Positions 50,985 to 59,094 of a DNA stretch of 64,000 nt are shown one piece after another. The first letter of the stretch is position 1; each line of letters begins with the position of its first letter. This DNA is from Chryseosolibacter sp036402075 (GTDB taxonomy: Bacteria > Bacteroidota > Bacteroidia > Cytophagales > Cyclobacteriaceae). The notes beneath the pieces were generated by a model that was given only the letters and a program-made list of their open reading frames with translations, had not been told where the DNA came from and made no database searches. Location of the stretch: assembly GCA_036402075.1 (NCBI GenBank), contig DASWTP010000142.1:1-64000 (forward strand), in the 5' to 3' direction. The position numbers and the translations under genes are program-made.

Positions 50985-51103
50985 AAGCTGCAAGCTGCAG
51001 GTTGCAAGTCCTTTTCATCCGGATGATGACGGATTCGTCTCAGATTTCAATTGCTACCTCGTTAAGGTCGACCGACTTGCACTCTGCAACCTGAAACTTA
51101 AAG
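50985..51103. repeat. Intergenic inverted repeat of AGCTGCAAG/GGTTGCAAG words
   Basis: AAGCTGCAAGCTGCAGG and TTGCAAGT at 50985-51009 are mirrored by ACTTGCACTCTGCAACCTG and AAACTTAAAGCTG at about 51072-51103, with about 60 bases between. It lies between convergent genes. It is the same kind of element as those near 0.2 and 16.6 kb, made of different words. Confidence 0.5.
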
Positions 51104-51109
51104 CTGCGG

Positions 51110-53947
51110 CTAATTCCCCAGCATCACGAACGCTCCCCAATAATACGGTTCTTTATATTTCGTCATCAGCTGGAGCTGTGCCTGTTTGAAGGCTTTTTGT
51201 TTATTCCCCAGCTTAATCCAGTTGGTATAAAAGTTTGTCATCAGTTGTTGTGTGGCAGCGTCATCAACTTTCCAGAGACTCATAATTAACGCCTCTGCGC
51301 CAGCTACCTGGAAGGCGCGCTGCAATCCATACACACCTTCTCCAGCCTTAACATCTCCCAGGCCGGTTTCGCATGCGCTTAATACGATGAGACTCGTTCC
51401 TTGCAGGTTGAGGTTCATCGCTTCATAGGCGGTAAGCACGCCATTGTCATTGCTTTCAAGATTTGGCATGGCTGTTCCACTGACTGTTCCCGCTGCGCCC
51501 GCAAGCATCAGTCCCGATCGCAGCAACGGATTGTCGTTCGCATTTTCCAGGTGAACACCAAATGCTGACCCTTCAATATCGACATCTTTAAGAAAATAGC
51601 CGTGGGTGGCAATGTGCAGCAGGGCCGGACCCTTTATATTCTTCAGGCTGGCCTCGCTCGCGTTTTTCTGCATCAGCTGCGATACCTGGTAACCTGAAGT
51701 CTTGAGGAGTTTTGCGATCCCATCGATCTCAACCTTAGTGCCAGGCAAGGCATTGATGCTTGCACCGCCATAGTCTGGGAAGCCAAGTAGCGTTGCATTC
51801 TTCTTAGTAGCCGTTGCTTTTTTCGAACGCAGGTTGATGAGATCTTTCGAATTTCCAAGTACGGTGAGGTCATAGCGATTTATTACATAATCCCCGCCTG
51901 GTTTCCTGAGCGTGTTCAGATTCATCTGATTGTAAACCCCATCTGGCGAGACAAAAATCGATCTCTTTCCTGCAAGTTCCGCATCGATCTTCGCCCAATA
52001 TTGATCGTACGAATATTGATCCTCCATTTTTTGCTGAATCGTATTTCGGTAGTATTTGTAGTACCGCGTGTCAAGTTGCTGACCGTTGTCCAGTGAAATG
52101 ATCTTTGGAAGCGGTGCTGCTTTGGTTAAAAGCATTGCAACGTATTTTGATTCAGGGGTAAACTTCTGGCCGTAGTTCTGGATGCGAATGATCTCAACAA
52201 CCGCTTCATTGTCAGTCAACAGATTCTTGATCTGTGAAAAACTGGTTTTCGTGGCACCATAATTTTGTGAAAAATCCTTTGATCGCTCGGATAGCTTTTT
52301 CTCCATGGCATTTGCTGCGCGTTCCAGCGAATCGAGGTTGATCTTCTGTTCTTTTAATTCTGTTTTAGAGTAAGCGTATAGTCTCGCCAGGTTTTCTTTT
52401 TGATCGATCCACGAAACGTAGTCTTTAATCAGCTGTGCATCGCCACTTGCAAAAATGCTTTGTTTCACTTTATTCGTAGAGTTCAAGAGCAACGCTTTGG
52501 TGGCGATCTGGTAGTCGTAAAGGTCTTGCGCAGTGTTTTTGTTCGATGCACTGGCGTCAAGGGCAAAGTTGTAGAAGCGTTGGAAGCGTGGTGAAAGAAC
52601 GTCCCAATATTTCGTTTTCTCCGATTCGCTCATCGGAGGGAAATACCGGTTGATAAAATCCAATGAATTATCCATCACCTCGCGATAGATGCTGTAAGCC
52701 TGATCAAAATTCTGAAGCTTCCAGAAAAGGATGGCAAGGTCTTCACGCGATTGCGCATACATTGGATGAGTTTTTCCAAAGGCCTCTTCTCTGACGGCCA
52801 CTGCTTTTTCTAACAACGGCTGAGCTTCCTTATAGCGTTCCTTATATCGGTAAAAGTTGCCGAGGTCGCTGATTGCTTTGGCGTAGGCGGGGTTATTTTC
52901 ACCAAAGTTTGATTTGTAGATCCCGCTAGATTTCTTCAGCAGTTCTTCAACCTTATCCTCTTTCCCCATCACGATATAAAGGGCAGCCTGGTTGTTGAGC
53001 ATGCTGGCAAGGTCAGGGTTATTTTTGCCAAGGCGTTTTTCCATGCCGAGATAGATGGTTTCGGCTTCAGCATATTTTCCCATTTGCTGGTAAAGTAAAG
53101 CCAGGTTGGAAAGAAATTTCAAATGGTTTGTCGATTTGCTGCTTTGGAGTTTCTCCGCGATAGCGATGGCGGCCTTTAGTTTCTTCTCGGCCTCTTCGTA
53201 GCGGCCGATGGCCTGAAATAGCATTGCCTCGTTATTCAAAACGATGGCGAATGGCATGGCAGCCTGAAGATTATTTTTACCCAGGATGATCAGCGCAGCG
53301 GCCAGATCTTTTTCCGATTCGTTAAAACGGCCAAGGTTATAATGCAATACACCATAGTTGTTTAGCGATGCGGCAACGCCTGCGTTTTCTTCTCCTAGCT
53401 TTGATTTGCGTAAGTCAAGTGCTTCGGCTGTGAACGATTCAGCTTGGGTAAAACGTCCCATCGTTGCATACAGTAGTCCCTGGCTTGAAATAGTTTTAAG
53501 GTATCCGAGGTCTTCGGTAAGTCCAGTCTCTTCATATGTTTTTTTCGCAAGCGCAAATTTTTTCTCCGCAGATGCAAACCATCCGTAGCCGTAAAATAAT
53601 TCGCCTGACTGGCGATGGCTGCGTGCCCGCTGTTCGTCCGTGAGCTCGGCATTTTTGTAAAGTGATGCGGTGATGCCTGCAACGGATGTGGCTTTTGCTG
53701 CAAATTCACCTTTTTCCTTTACGTCAAACAAGCCGGAGTTATCGCTCAAAAGAATTGCATAATCGAAGTCTGCAGAGTCGAATTCGGCTCGTGCTTTTTC
53801 CAGCTGGTTGGCTGTAAGCGATGCTGCCTTGTCAAGATTTTCCTTCGTTGCAAGTCCCTTTGCAGTCTTCTTGAGTCCTTCCAACAGCTGGGCGGGAGAG
53901 GAGATGGAAAGCAGGAGCAAAACAATGAACCCGGATATGATTTTCAT
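51110..53947 (-). CDS. Exported TPR-CHAT caspase-like protein
   Basis: 945 residues. Signal peptide 1-20. Residues about 70-440 are tetratricopeptide repeats, including many of the form ANNYGVLHYNLGRFNESEKDL and EKAVAVREEAFGKTHP. A helical region follows (about 440-620). The CHAT domain (about 650-945) carries the catalytic His782 (ATHGYFL) and Cys859 (LSACETGLG). CHAT enzymes are caspase-related proteases. The signal peptide places this one outside the cytosol. No gasdermin or CRISPR partner is nearby. A TACCTTTG element lies at 53967-53974 for this strand. Confidence 0.9.
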   Translation of the reverse strand: MKIISGFIVLLLLSISSPAQLLEGLKKTAKGLATKENLDKAASLTANQLEKARAEFDSADFDYAILLSDNSGLFDVKEKGEFAAKATSVAGITASLYKNAELTDEQRARSHRQSGELFYGYGWFASAEKKFALAKKTYEETGLTEDLGYLKTISSQGLLYATMGRFTQAESFTAEALDLRKSKLGEENAGVAASLNNYGVLHYNLGRFNESEKDLAAALIILGKNNLQAAMPFAIVLNNEAMLFQAIGRYEEAEKKLKAAIAIAEKLQSSKSTNHLKFLSNLALLYQQMGKYAEAETIYLGMEKRLGKNNPDLASMLNNQAALYIVMGKEDKVEELLKKSSGIYKSNFGENNPAYAKAISDLGNFYRYKERYKEAQPLLEKAVAVREEAFGKTHPMYAQSREDLAILFWKLQNFDQAYSIYREVMDNSLDFINRYFPPMSESEKTKYWDVLSPRFQRFYNFALDASASNKNTAQDLYDYQIATKALLLNSTNKVKQSIFASGDAQLIKDYVSWIDQKENLARLYAYSKTELKEQKINLDSLERAANAMEKKLSERSKDFSQNYGATKTSFSQIKNLLTDNEAVVEIIRIQNYGQKFTPESKYVAMLLTKAAPLPKIISLDNGQQLDTRYYKYYRNTIQQKMEDQYSYDQYWAKIDAELAGKRSIFVSPDGVYNQMNLNTLRKPGGDYVINRYDLTVLGNSKDLINLRSKKATATKKNATLLGFPDYGGASINALPGTKVEIDGIAKLLKTSGYQVSQLMQKNASEASLKNIKGPALLHIATHGYFLKDVDIEGSAFGVHLENANDNPLLRSGLMLAGAAGTVSGTAMPNLESNDNGVLTAYEAMNLNLQGTSLIVLSACETGLGDVKAGEGVYGLQRAFQVAGAEALIMSLWKVDDAATQQLMTNFYTNWIKLGNKQKAFKQAQLQLMTKYKEPYYWGAFVMLGN

Positions 53948-53966
53948 AAAAATGCTGGTTACGTAA

Positions 53967-53974
53967 CAAAGGTA
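53967..53974 (-). promoter_or_regulatory. Bacteroidota -7 promoter element before the TPR-CHAT gene
   Basis: Minus-strand TACCTTTG, an exact TAnnTTTG match, about 20 bases before the ATG at 53947. Confidence 0.55.
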
Positions 53975-54003
53975 ATAAAGCGGCAGGACTGTAGGTACAT
54001 CAA

Positions 54004-54034
54004 ATAAAAAGCCCTCATCCGGTTGGGTGAGGGC
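54004..54034 (-). terminator. Rho-independent terminator after the TIM-barrel gene
   Basis: A 10-pair stem of GCCCTCATCC with GGGTGAGGGC (one G-T pair, loop GGTT) is followed on the minus strand by TTTTTATTTG. It starts 24 bases after the stop of the sugar-isomerase-like gene. Confidence 0.85.
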
Positions 54035-54058
54035 ACGTGTGGTTTGTGATACGTAAGA

Positions 54059-54970
54059 TCAGAAGCTGTCACTCTCGCGATACGCCTTGATCAGCGCCAG
54101 CTCGCCTTCTTTGCCCGGCAGTGCGTTGCCATGCTCCATGCCCCAGACTCCTCTGAAGCCTTTACTGTGCACGTGTTTGAAAATGTTTTTGTAATTGAGC
54201 TCCCCGGTGGTTGGTTCTTTTCTGCCTGGATTGTCTCCAATCTGGAAGTAAGCGATTTCATCCCAGCACCGGTCAATGTTCGCGATCACATTCCCTTCAT
54301 TCCGCTGCATGTGGTAGATATCGAAAAGGATTTTGCACGAAGGGCTGTTTACAGCCTTACAGATCTCGTAGGTTTGGTCGGAGTAGCGCAGAAATAAGTC
54401 AGGATTATCGCTCAGTGGTTCCAGCACCATGACAAGGTTGAGCGGCTCAAAAATTTCAGCGCCCCTGCGAAGGGCATCAACCACATTTGCCGTCTGGATT
54501 CCGATTGGAAGCTTGCGTTCAAAGTATCCCGGAACAACGGTCATCCATTTCGCATTGACGCGCTTAGCAGCCTCCACCGATTTCTTGCAGGTATTAACAA
54601 ACGTCTCTTTGAATTCCGGTTTGCCGGTAGCAAGGGAAACTTTCCAGTTGTCGCCACCATCAATCACAAATACACCCATGGTCATTCCAAGTCGCGCGAG
54701 TTCGTTTCCAATTTTCTCCTGTTCCTCTACAGGACGGCCTAATAGTCCATTGTCCTCGATAGCCCGAAAACCCTGATCGTGCATGAACTTGATCTGGTCG
54801 ATGAAATTTTTGCCGGCATGGGCTTCAAACATCCCCTGGTGTGGAGCATAGTTTAGTTGAAATGTTTTTTCCGCTGGTAGATTATTTTTGGGTTTACCAA
54901 ATGTCTGTCCCAAGGTGAGTGCAGACGCGGTGGTCAGGAGTCCGGTTTGAAGAAAGTTTCTTCTTTTCAT
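54059..54970 (-). CDS. Exported hydroxypyruvate-isomerase-like TIM-barrel protein
   Basis: 303 residues. The Tat-type start MKRRNFLQTGLLTTASALTLG indicates folded export. The AP-endonuclease-2/xylose-isomerase-like barrel has FMHDQGFRAIEDNGL, VVPGYFER, LVMVLEPLSDNP and LFDIYHMQRNEGNV; the Glu/His/Asp metal ligands (VLEPL, DIYHMQ, FQIGDNPGR) are present. It matches hydroxypyruvate isomerase or related sugar-acid isomerases. It is transcribed with the small ABM-like gene 14 bases upstream. Confidence 0.88.
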   Translation of the reverse strand: MKRRNFLQTGLLTTASALTLGQTFGKPKNNLPAEKTFQLNYAPHQGMFEAHAGKNFIDQIKFMHDQGFRAIEDNGLLGRPVEEQEKIGNELARLGMTMGVFVIDGGDNWKVSLATGKPEFKETFVNTCKKSVEAAKRVNAKWMTVVPGYFERKLPIGIQTANVVDALRRGAEIFEPLNLVMVLEPLSDNPDLFLRYSDQTYEICKAVNSPSCKILFDIYHMQRNEGNVIANIDRCWDEIAYFQIGDNPGRKEPTTGELNYKNIFKHVHSKGFRGVWGMEHGNALPGKEGELALIKAYRESDSF

Positions 54971-54984
54971 ATAGGATGCAGATG

Positions 54985-55302
54985 TTAGTTGATGGATTCA
55001 AATTCAGGGAACATGCTTGAGAATTCTTCAATGTTCGTTGGTGTCTCAAAGTCACACACCTCGCCAAATCTTGCCCAAAGCTTCTGAACTTCGGTATTGG
55101 TGTGTGCCTGATCAATAGACTCTCGCGATTTCCATTCAAACACTTCAATCACACAGTTGTTTTTGGCTTGCATGACGATCGGTTCCCGATCAGTGATCAG
55201 GTTTTGAGTCTTAAGAATTGGTAGATGCTCTGCCACCAGCTGCAGGAGCTGCTTCTCTTTCCCCGGCTTAGGTCGATAGATAGCGAATGTAATTCTGCCC
55301 AT
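54985..55302 (-). CDS. ABM-domain small protein (antibiotic biosynthesis monooxygenase fold)
   Basis: 105 residues. A dimeric alpha/beta fold is suggested by GRITFAIYRPKPGKEKQLLQLVAEHLPIL and NNCVIEVFEWKSRESIDQAH. Such proteins bind small organics or act as monooxygenases without cofactor. It has no signal peptide. It is located before the isomerase-like gene and may share its transcript. The substrate is unknown. Confidence 0.82.
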   Translation of the reverse strand: MGRITFAIYRPKPGKEKQLLQLVAEHLPILKTQNLITDREPIVMQAKNNCVIEVFEWKSRESIDQAHTNTEVQKLWARFGEVCDFETPTNIEEFSSMFPEFESIN

Positions 55303-55380
55303 GTGACTGGTTTAGTGGATAAGTAAGTTAGAAAGATTTGGCCATAAATTCCAAGCACCGGATTAATGCCATAAAGGTTG

Positions 55381-55388
55381 TACTTTTG
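55381..55388 (+). promoter_or_regulatory. Bacteroidota -7 promoter element before the methyltransferase
   Basis: TACTTTTG matches TAnnTTTG and ends 16 bases before ATG 55405. This supports the start at 55405 rather than the longer frame from 55378. Confidence 0.55.
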
Positions 55389-55404
55389 TTGCCAATTAAA
55401 ATTC

Positions 55405-56598
55405 ATGAGACTTCACCGCTCCACTTCCGAAGCTGTTGTTCAGGCACTTGATGCCATCTTTGGCGGCAAACGCTATGCAGACAAAGTAATTGAGAAGGTT
55501 TTGAAATCGAATCCCAAGTGGGGCGCGCGCGACAGGCGGTTCATTGCGGAAACCACTTACGATATCGTTCGGTGGTATCTGTTGCTGAAACGCTGCACCG
55601 AAGCGAAAGGAGACGACTATTGGAAACTTCTCGCGGGATGGTGCGCGCTCAACGGTGTCGATCTTCCGGCATGGGACGAGTTCAAAGGTGTGAACGTCAA
55701 AAAAGTACGCGATGAAGAACAAAAAGCCAGGGCCGTCCGAAGAGTTCGTGAATCAATTCCCGACTGGCTTGATGAGCTTGGCGAGCAGGAACTTGGAAAA
55801 CTATGGGATAAAGAACTTCAATCGCTCAACGAGGAGGCCGATGTTGTTCTGCGCGTTAATACCTTAAAAGTTTCCAAACGTGAGTTGCACGATCGGCTTG
55901 AGGAGGAAGAAGTGCTCACTCAGCCGCTGGATAATTTTCCGGATGCGCTTGTATTGGAAGAACGGCAGAATGTTTTTGTAACTCCTGCTTTTAAAGATGG
56001 CCTGTTTGAAGTTCAGGATGCTGCTTCGCAAATGATCGCTCCTTTTTTGCGGATCGAACCCGGCATGCGCGTAATCGATGCATGCGCTGGGGCCGGAGGA
56101 AAAACCTTGCACCTTGCCGCGCTTATGGAGAATAAAGGGCGCATCGTGGCCATGGATGTTGAGCAGTGGAAACTCGATGAGTTGTCGAAACGCGCACGCA
56201 GGGCAGGGGTAAGCAATATGGAAACGCGCTTTATTGAATCGTCAAAGACGGTGAAGCGCCTTGAGAATAGTTCTGATCGTCTGCTGCTCGATGTTCCGTG
56301 TTCCGGCCTCGGTGTGCTTCGCAGGAACCCTGATGCGAAATGGAAATTATCGCTCGAGTTTATTGGAAAGGTAAAAGAGCTTCAGCAACATATTCTTAAT
56401 GACTACTGCATGATGGTAAAGCCCGGGGGAATGCTTGTGTATTCTACGTGCAGTATTCTCTCGTCTGAAAATGAAAAGCAGGTCAAGCAATTTCTCGATG
56501 CAAAAGGAGATCAGTTTGAACTCGTTGAAGAGAAAAGAACGTGGCCCTCAGAAGGGTTTGATGGATTCTATATGGCGCTGATCAAGCGGCTGAAATAG
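55405..56598 (+). CDS. RsmB/NOL1/NOP2/Sun-type RNA cytosine-C5 methyltransferase
   Basis: 397 residues from ATG 55405. The SAM domain shows DACAGAGGKTLHLAAL (motif I) and MDVEQWKL. LLDVPCSGLGVLRRNPDAKW is motif IV with the Pro-Cys, and YSTCSILSSENEKQV is motif VI with the catalytic Cys. The N-terminal NusB-like region (VVQALDAIFGGKRYADKVIEKVL) fits RsmB, which makes m5C in 16S rRNA. The exact target (16S C967 or another) cannot be fixed by eye. It is monocistronic. Confidence 0.9.
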   Translation: MRLHRSTSEAVVQALDAIFGGKRYADKVIEKVLKSNPKWGARDRRFIAETTYDIVRWYLLLKRCTEAKGDDYWKLLAGWCALNGVDLPAWDEFKGVNVKKVRDEEQKARAVRRVRESIPDWLDELGEQELGKLWDKELQSLNEEADVVLRVNTLKVSKRELHDRLEEEEVLTQPLDNFPDALVLEERQNVFVTPAFKDGLFEVQDAASQMIAPFLRIEPGMRVIDACAGAGGKTLHLAALMENKGRIVAMDVEQWKLDELSKRARRAGVSNMETRFIESSKTVKRLENSSDRLLLDVPCSGLGVLRRNPDAKWKLSLEFIGKVKELQQHILNDYCMMVKPGGMLVYSTCSILSSENEKQVKQFLDAKGDQFELVEEKRTWPSEGFDGFYMALIKRLK

Positions 56599-56605
56599 CA
56601 GGAGT

Positions 56606-57076
56606 TCAAAACAGATTTTTGAGGTTCCACCACCATCTCCGAAAGCTAATCCGTTTTGTCGCCCTCGCTCCGCCTACAACAATGCCGCCAAGAGGCATTA
56701 ATTCGGCTTCCATTCTTACAATCATTTCATCAGCGCCTGATACCCTGAGCGTTTGTGATTTAAGCCCTATGAACATGAACGAAAGCTCATCCTTGTCCTC
56801 AAGCTCTTCCGGAAAACGAAATTTGCCATCCGCATCTGTGTAGGTTTCCGTTTTCGTCCCGACCAACAATACACGAACAGCAGGCAGCGCCAGGCCATCC
56901 TCAGCAGATAATACGGTTCCAGTCACGATGCGCAACTTTTTTCTTCTTGGTTCACTACCACGGGCGAATCGTCTGTTGTGATGGAATATGCCAGCGGCAC
57001 ATTGGGTTGAGCAGTAGTGGGTTTTGATACGGTGGCGAGAGACAAAGCCATCAATCCTGCTTTCCAGAATCGCCAC
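56606..57076 (-). CDS. Downstream half of split carboxypeptidase-regulatory-like protein
   Basis: This frame carries the beta-sandwich domain IVTGTVLSAEDGLALPAVRVLLVGTKTETYTDADGKFRF and a C-terminal basic end (RRWWWNLKNLF). The coding sense begins only near 56945; the first 45 residues of the open frame (MAILESRIDG onward) overlap the upstream gene in another frame and look like noise. Reading of the domain needs a -1 shift at the six-A run (plus strand T 56937-56942) of the upstream gene, which would give EEKKLRIVTG. See the entry for 56923-57315 and the finding. Confidence 0.65.
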   Translation of the reverse strand: MAILESRIDGFVSRHRIKTHYCSTQCAAGIFHHNRRFARGSEPRRKKLRIVTGTVLSAEDGLALPAVRVLLVGTKTETYTDADGKFRFPEELEDKDELSFMFIGLKSQTLRVSGADEMIVRMEAELMPLGGIVVGGARATKRISFRRWWWNLKNLF

Positions 57077-57315
57077 CCGGGGTTGATGTCAGGCGTTCCG
57101 AAACTGTAGGTTGTGAGTTGCTCAGGGCGGAATTTTCCGCACGTGTTTGCAGGTTTATTCTTGAAGTAGTCGATGAGCTGCTGATCGCTCAACCTGGTAA
57201 AATCAATCACTTCCTTCGAGCATGACTGACAGAATGCACCGTTAGAAGTTGGTGTGAAGCTTTCGCACTTTTCAGAACATGGTGAAGCGAGGGTAATGGT
57301 AAATGATTTTTTCAT
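56923..57315 (-). CDS. Upstream half of split protein with Cys-rich N-terminal motif
   Basis: 130 residues. The N-terminal motif SPCSEKCESFTPTSNGAFCQSCSKEVIDF with four Cys, followed by DQQLIDYFKNKPANTCGKF, is a known start of Bacteroidota membrane proteins with a carboxypeptidase-regulatory domain. A helix (FWKAGLMALSLATVSKPTTA) follows. The frame then runs out at NQEEKSCAS, directly at a run of six A. The rest of the protein is in the -1 frame. It is either a slippage-expressed gene, a mutation, or a sequencing error. Confidence 0.75.
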   Translation of the reverse strand: MKKSFTITLASPCSEKCESFTPTSNGAFCQSCSKEVIDFTRLSDQQLIDYFKNKPANTCGKFRPEQLTTYSFGTPDINPGWRFWKAGLMALSLATVSKPTTAQPNVPLAYSITTDDSPVVVNQEEKSCAS

Positions 57316-57382
57316 AGGCGTACCTCTTGCACCTATGATGCGATATTCCCTGATTTTCCATAAAGTTCCGTGTTAGGTTCTC

Positions 57383-58117
57383 TCACGCAGAAAGGGTTAG
57401 CCTTGAGGCCGCGCCTTCATCGAGTATGATCAAGCCATGGCTGAGGGTTTGCATAATACTGCCTGGTACTTGTTCTGTGACCGGACCTTCGACTACTTTT
57501 TGAATGATTGCAGATTTTTTTTCTCCACTCGCAATGACAATGGTGGTTTTTGCTTCGGTAATGTGCCGCATGCCAAGCGTGATGCCTTGTTTCAGGACAG
57601 TAGATTCACTGAAATATTTTTGAGCGACCTTCTTTGTTGATTCTTCCAGGTCGACCACGTGACAATAGCTGTTGAACGAAGAACCAGGCTCATTTAACCC
57701 GAGGTGTCCATTCATTCCGATGCCCACAACAATCAGGTCAAGGCCACCGTTACTCAGGATGAATTGATCTACCTTTTTGCATTCAACCTGCAAGTCTTCC
57801 GCTTTTGGATTGAAGAAAACAATCCGGCTTGCAGGAATATTTGCAGCATCGAAAAACGTGGAATACATGTAGTGTTGGCAGCTACCTGGGTCTGAGCGAT
57901 CCATACCAACCCACTCATCAAGACCTACAAATTTTGCCTGGCTGAAATCGGCTTTTCGTTCACGAATCAGCTTAGCCAGTATGCTGAGCATGCCGGTGGG
58001 CGAATCTCCTGACGGAAAGCAAAATATACTTTGAGGCTTACGGGCCACTTGTGCTAAAACAAGGTCAGCCGCGGCAGCTGACATTTCATCATACGTTTTG
58101 CGAATAATTACTTTCAT
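57383..58117 (-). CDS. nagB: Glucosamine-6-phosphate deaminase-like protein
   Basis: 244 residues from ATG 58117; the frame is open two codons back to a TTG. The signature FVGLDEWVGM and VVGIGMNGHLGLNEPGSSF with the catalytic Asp and His are those of NagB/6-phosphogluconolactonase. The NHxGFNEP-like NGHLGLNEP and the GITLGMRHITEAK segment point to the NagB side. It converts glucosamine-6-phosphate to fructose-6-phosphate and ammonium. A TACTTTTG promoter element at 58121-58128 leaves only 3 bases before the ATG, so the mRNA is probably leaderless. Confidence 0.88.
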   Translation of the reverse strand: MKVIIRKTYDEMSAAAADLVLAQVARKPQSIFCFPSGDSPTGMLSILAKLIRERKADFSQAKFVGLDEWVGMDRSDPGSCQHYMYSTFFDAANIPASRIVFFNPKAEDLQVECKKVDQFILSNGGLDLIVVGIGMNGHLGLNEPGSSFNSYCHVVDLEESTKKVAQKYFSESTVLKQGITLGMRHITEAKTTIVIASGEKKSAIIQKVVEGPVTEQVPGSIMQTLSHGLIILDEGAASRLTLSA

Positions 58118-58120
58118 GCA

Positions 58121-58128
58121 CAAAAGTA
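58121..58128 (-). promoter_or_regulatory. Bacteroidota -7 promoter element before nagB, leaderless
   Basis: Minus-strand TACTTTTG, an exact TAnnTTTG match, ending 3 bases before the ATG 58117. Confidence 0.5.
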
Positions 58129-58134
58129 CACTAC

Positions 58135-58545
58135 TTACACGTCAATGGCATCATACACGATGACCTTTTCCCACAGGTGAGAGTATTGCTCGACAAACTT
58201 TTTATGAAGGGGGTGAACCTGGTAAACGTTTTGTCCTTCCACGTCATCAAAGAACATGAGTTCCGAAACATGATAACTGCTGTCGACCACAGGGCGTTTT
58301 TCCGTGCTGGCCGGAACGCCAATATGAAGTTTTTTGATTGTTTCAATTTTCGCGAGTGTGCGAAGGCCTTCAATGAGTTTCTCCTGATCTTCTTTAGAGT
58401 TCGGGTTCTTCAGCCAGAAGAAGACGTGATGCAGGAGCTGTTTTTTATCTTTTTTTTCCATAGTCGGCATTGCTGTGGCGGCTGCAGTTACGCCAAGCGC
58501 TGCTGCAGTAGCGACAAACGTTCTTCGATTTTGCTTTTCCATCAT
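58135..58545 (-). CDS. Exported Dabb-domain (stress-responsive A/B barrel) protein
   Basis: 136 residues. The start MMEKQNRRTFVATAAALGVTAAATA is Tat-like. The domain contains LLHHVFFWLKNPNSKEDQEKLIEGL and VSELMFFDDVEGQNVYQVHPLHKKFVEQYSHLWEKVIVYD, a clear Dabb fold. The family is dimeric and mostly of unknown role. It is transcribed ahead of nagB, 17 bases away. Confidence 0.87.
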   Translation of the reverse strand: MMEKQNRRTFVATAAALGVTAAATAMPTMEKKDKKQLLHHVFFWLKNPNSKEDQEKLIEGLRTLAKIETIKKLHIGVPASTEKRPVVDSSYHVSELMFFDDVEGQNVYQVHPLHKKFVEQYSHLWEKVIVYDAIDV

Positions 58546-58613
58546 TTGTAAGTTAAACGGGGAGGAAGTTATAATCTTTCCTCGTCAAATGAAAGTAAAT
58601 TTAGTCAATTTGA

Positions 58614-59003
58614 CTATATGGTGATTTCGATGCGGTTTTGTTCAGGGTCCAGAACAACGCTTTCATAGTAGCCATCGCCTGTGGTGCGTGGTTCGCCCAC
58701 GATCGCGCAGCCTGCTAAGCGGAGCCTTTCGGTAAGGGAATCCACTCCATCTTTACTTCCCACACTGATGGCGAAATGCGTAATCCCGATGAATTGATTC
58801 GAATAATTTCCTTCGTGTTTTTCTATTCCCGGCATGTGCATGAGCTCGAGGCGCGAACCACCCTGAAATGACAGAAAATAAGACTCAAAGTTTTTCTTGG
58901 CATTCAAATATTTCTGACCCGAGGTGCAGTGAAAATAGGTGGTGTAAAACGTCTTCATTGCCTCGAGGTTTTGCACCCAGATGGCGAGATGCTCAATTCG
59001 CAT
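58614..59003 (-). CDS. VOC/glyoxalase-family protein
   Basis: 129 residues from ATG 59003 (MRIEHLAIWVQNLEAMK); the frame extends three codons to a TTG. It shows two beta-alpha-beta-beta-beta repeats, with metal-ligand candidates His5 (RIEHLAIW), Glu (SRLELMHMP), His (GITHFAISVGS) and Glu (NRIEITI). The family includes glyoxalase I and dioxygenases. The reaction is unknown. Confidence 0.87.
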   Translation of the reverse strand: MRIEHLAIWVQNLEAMKTFYTTYFHCTSGQKYLNAKKNFESYFLSFQGGSRLELMHMPGIEKHEGNYSNQFIGITHFAISVGSKDGVDSLTERLRLAGCAIVGEPRTTGDGYYESVVLDPEQNRIEITI

Positions 59004-59094
59004 AACTTGCAAAGCCTGGTTTGATGTTAGTCTTTATATTGAACTGTCGACAAATTCTTTTTAGTGTACAATTTGAGATCGCGCACTCCAACCG

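Noticed and set aside
51110..53947. CHAT protease as part of a CRISPR or gasdermin defence system
   Set aside because: No cas, gasdermin or other defence gene is near and the protein carries a signal peptide.
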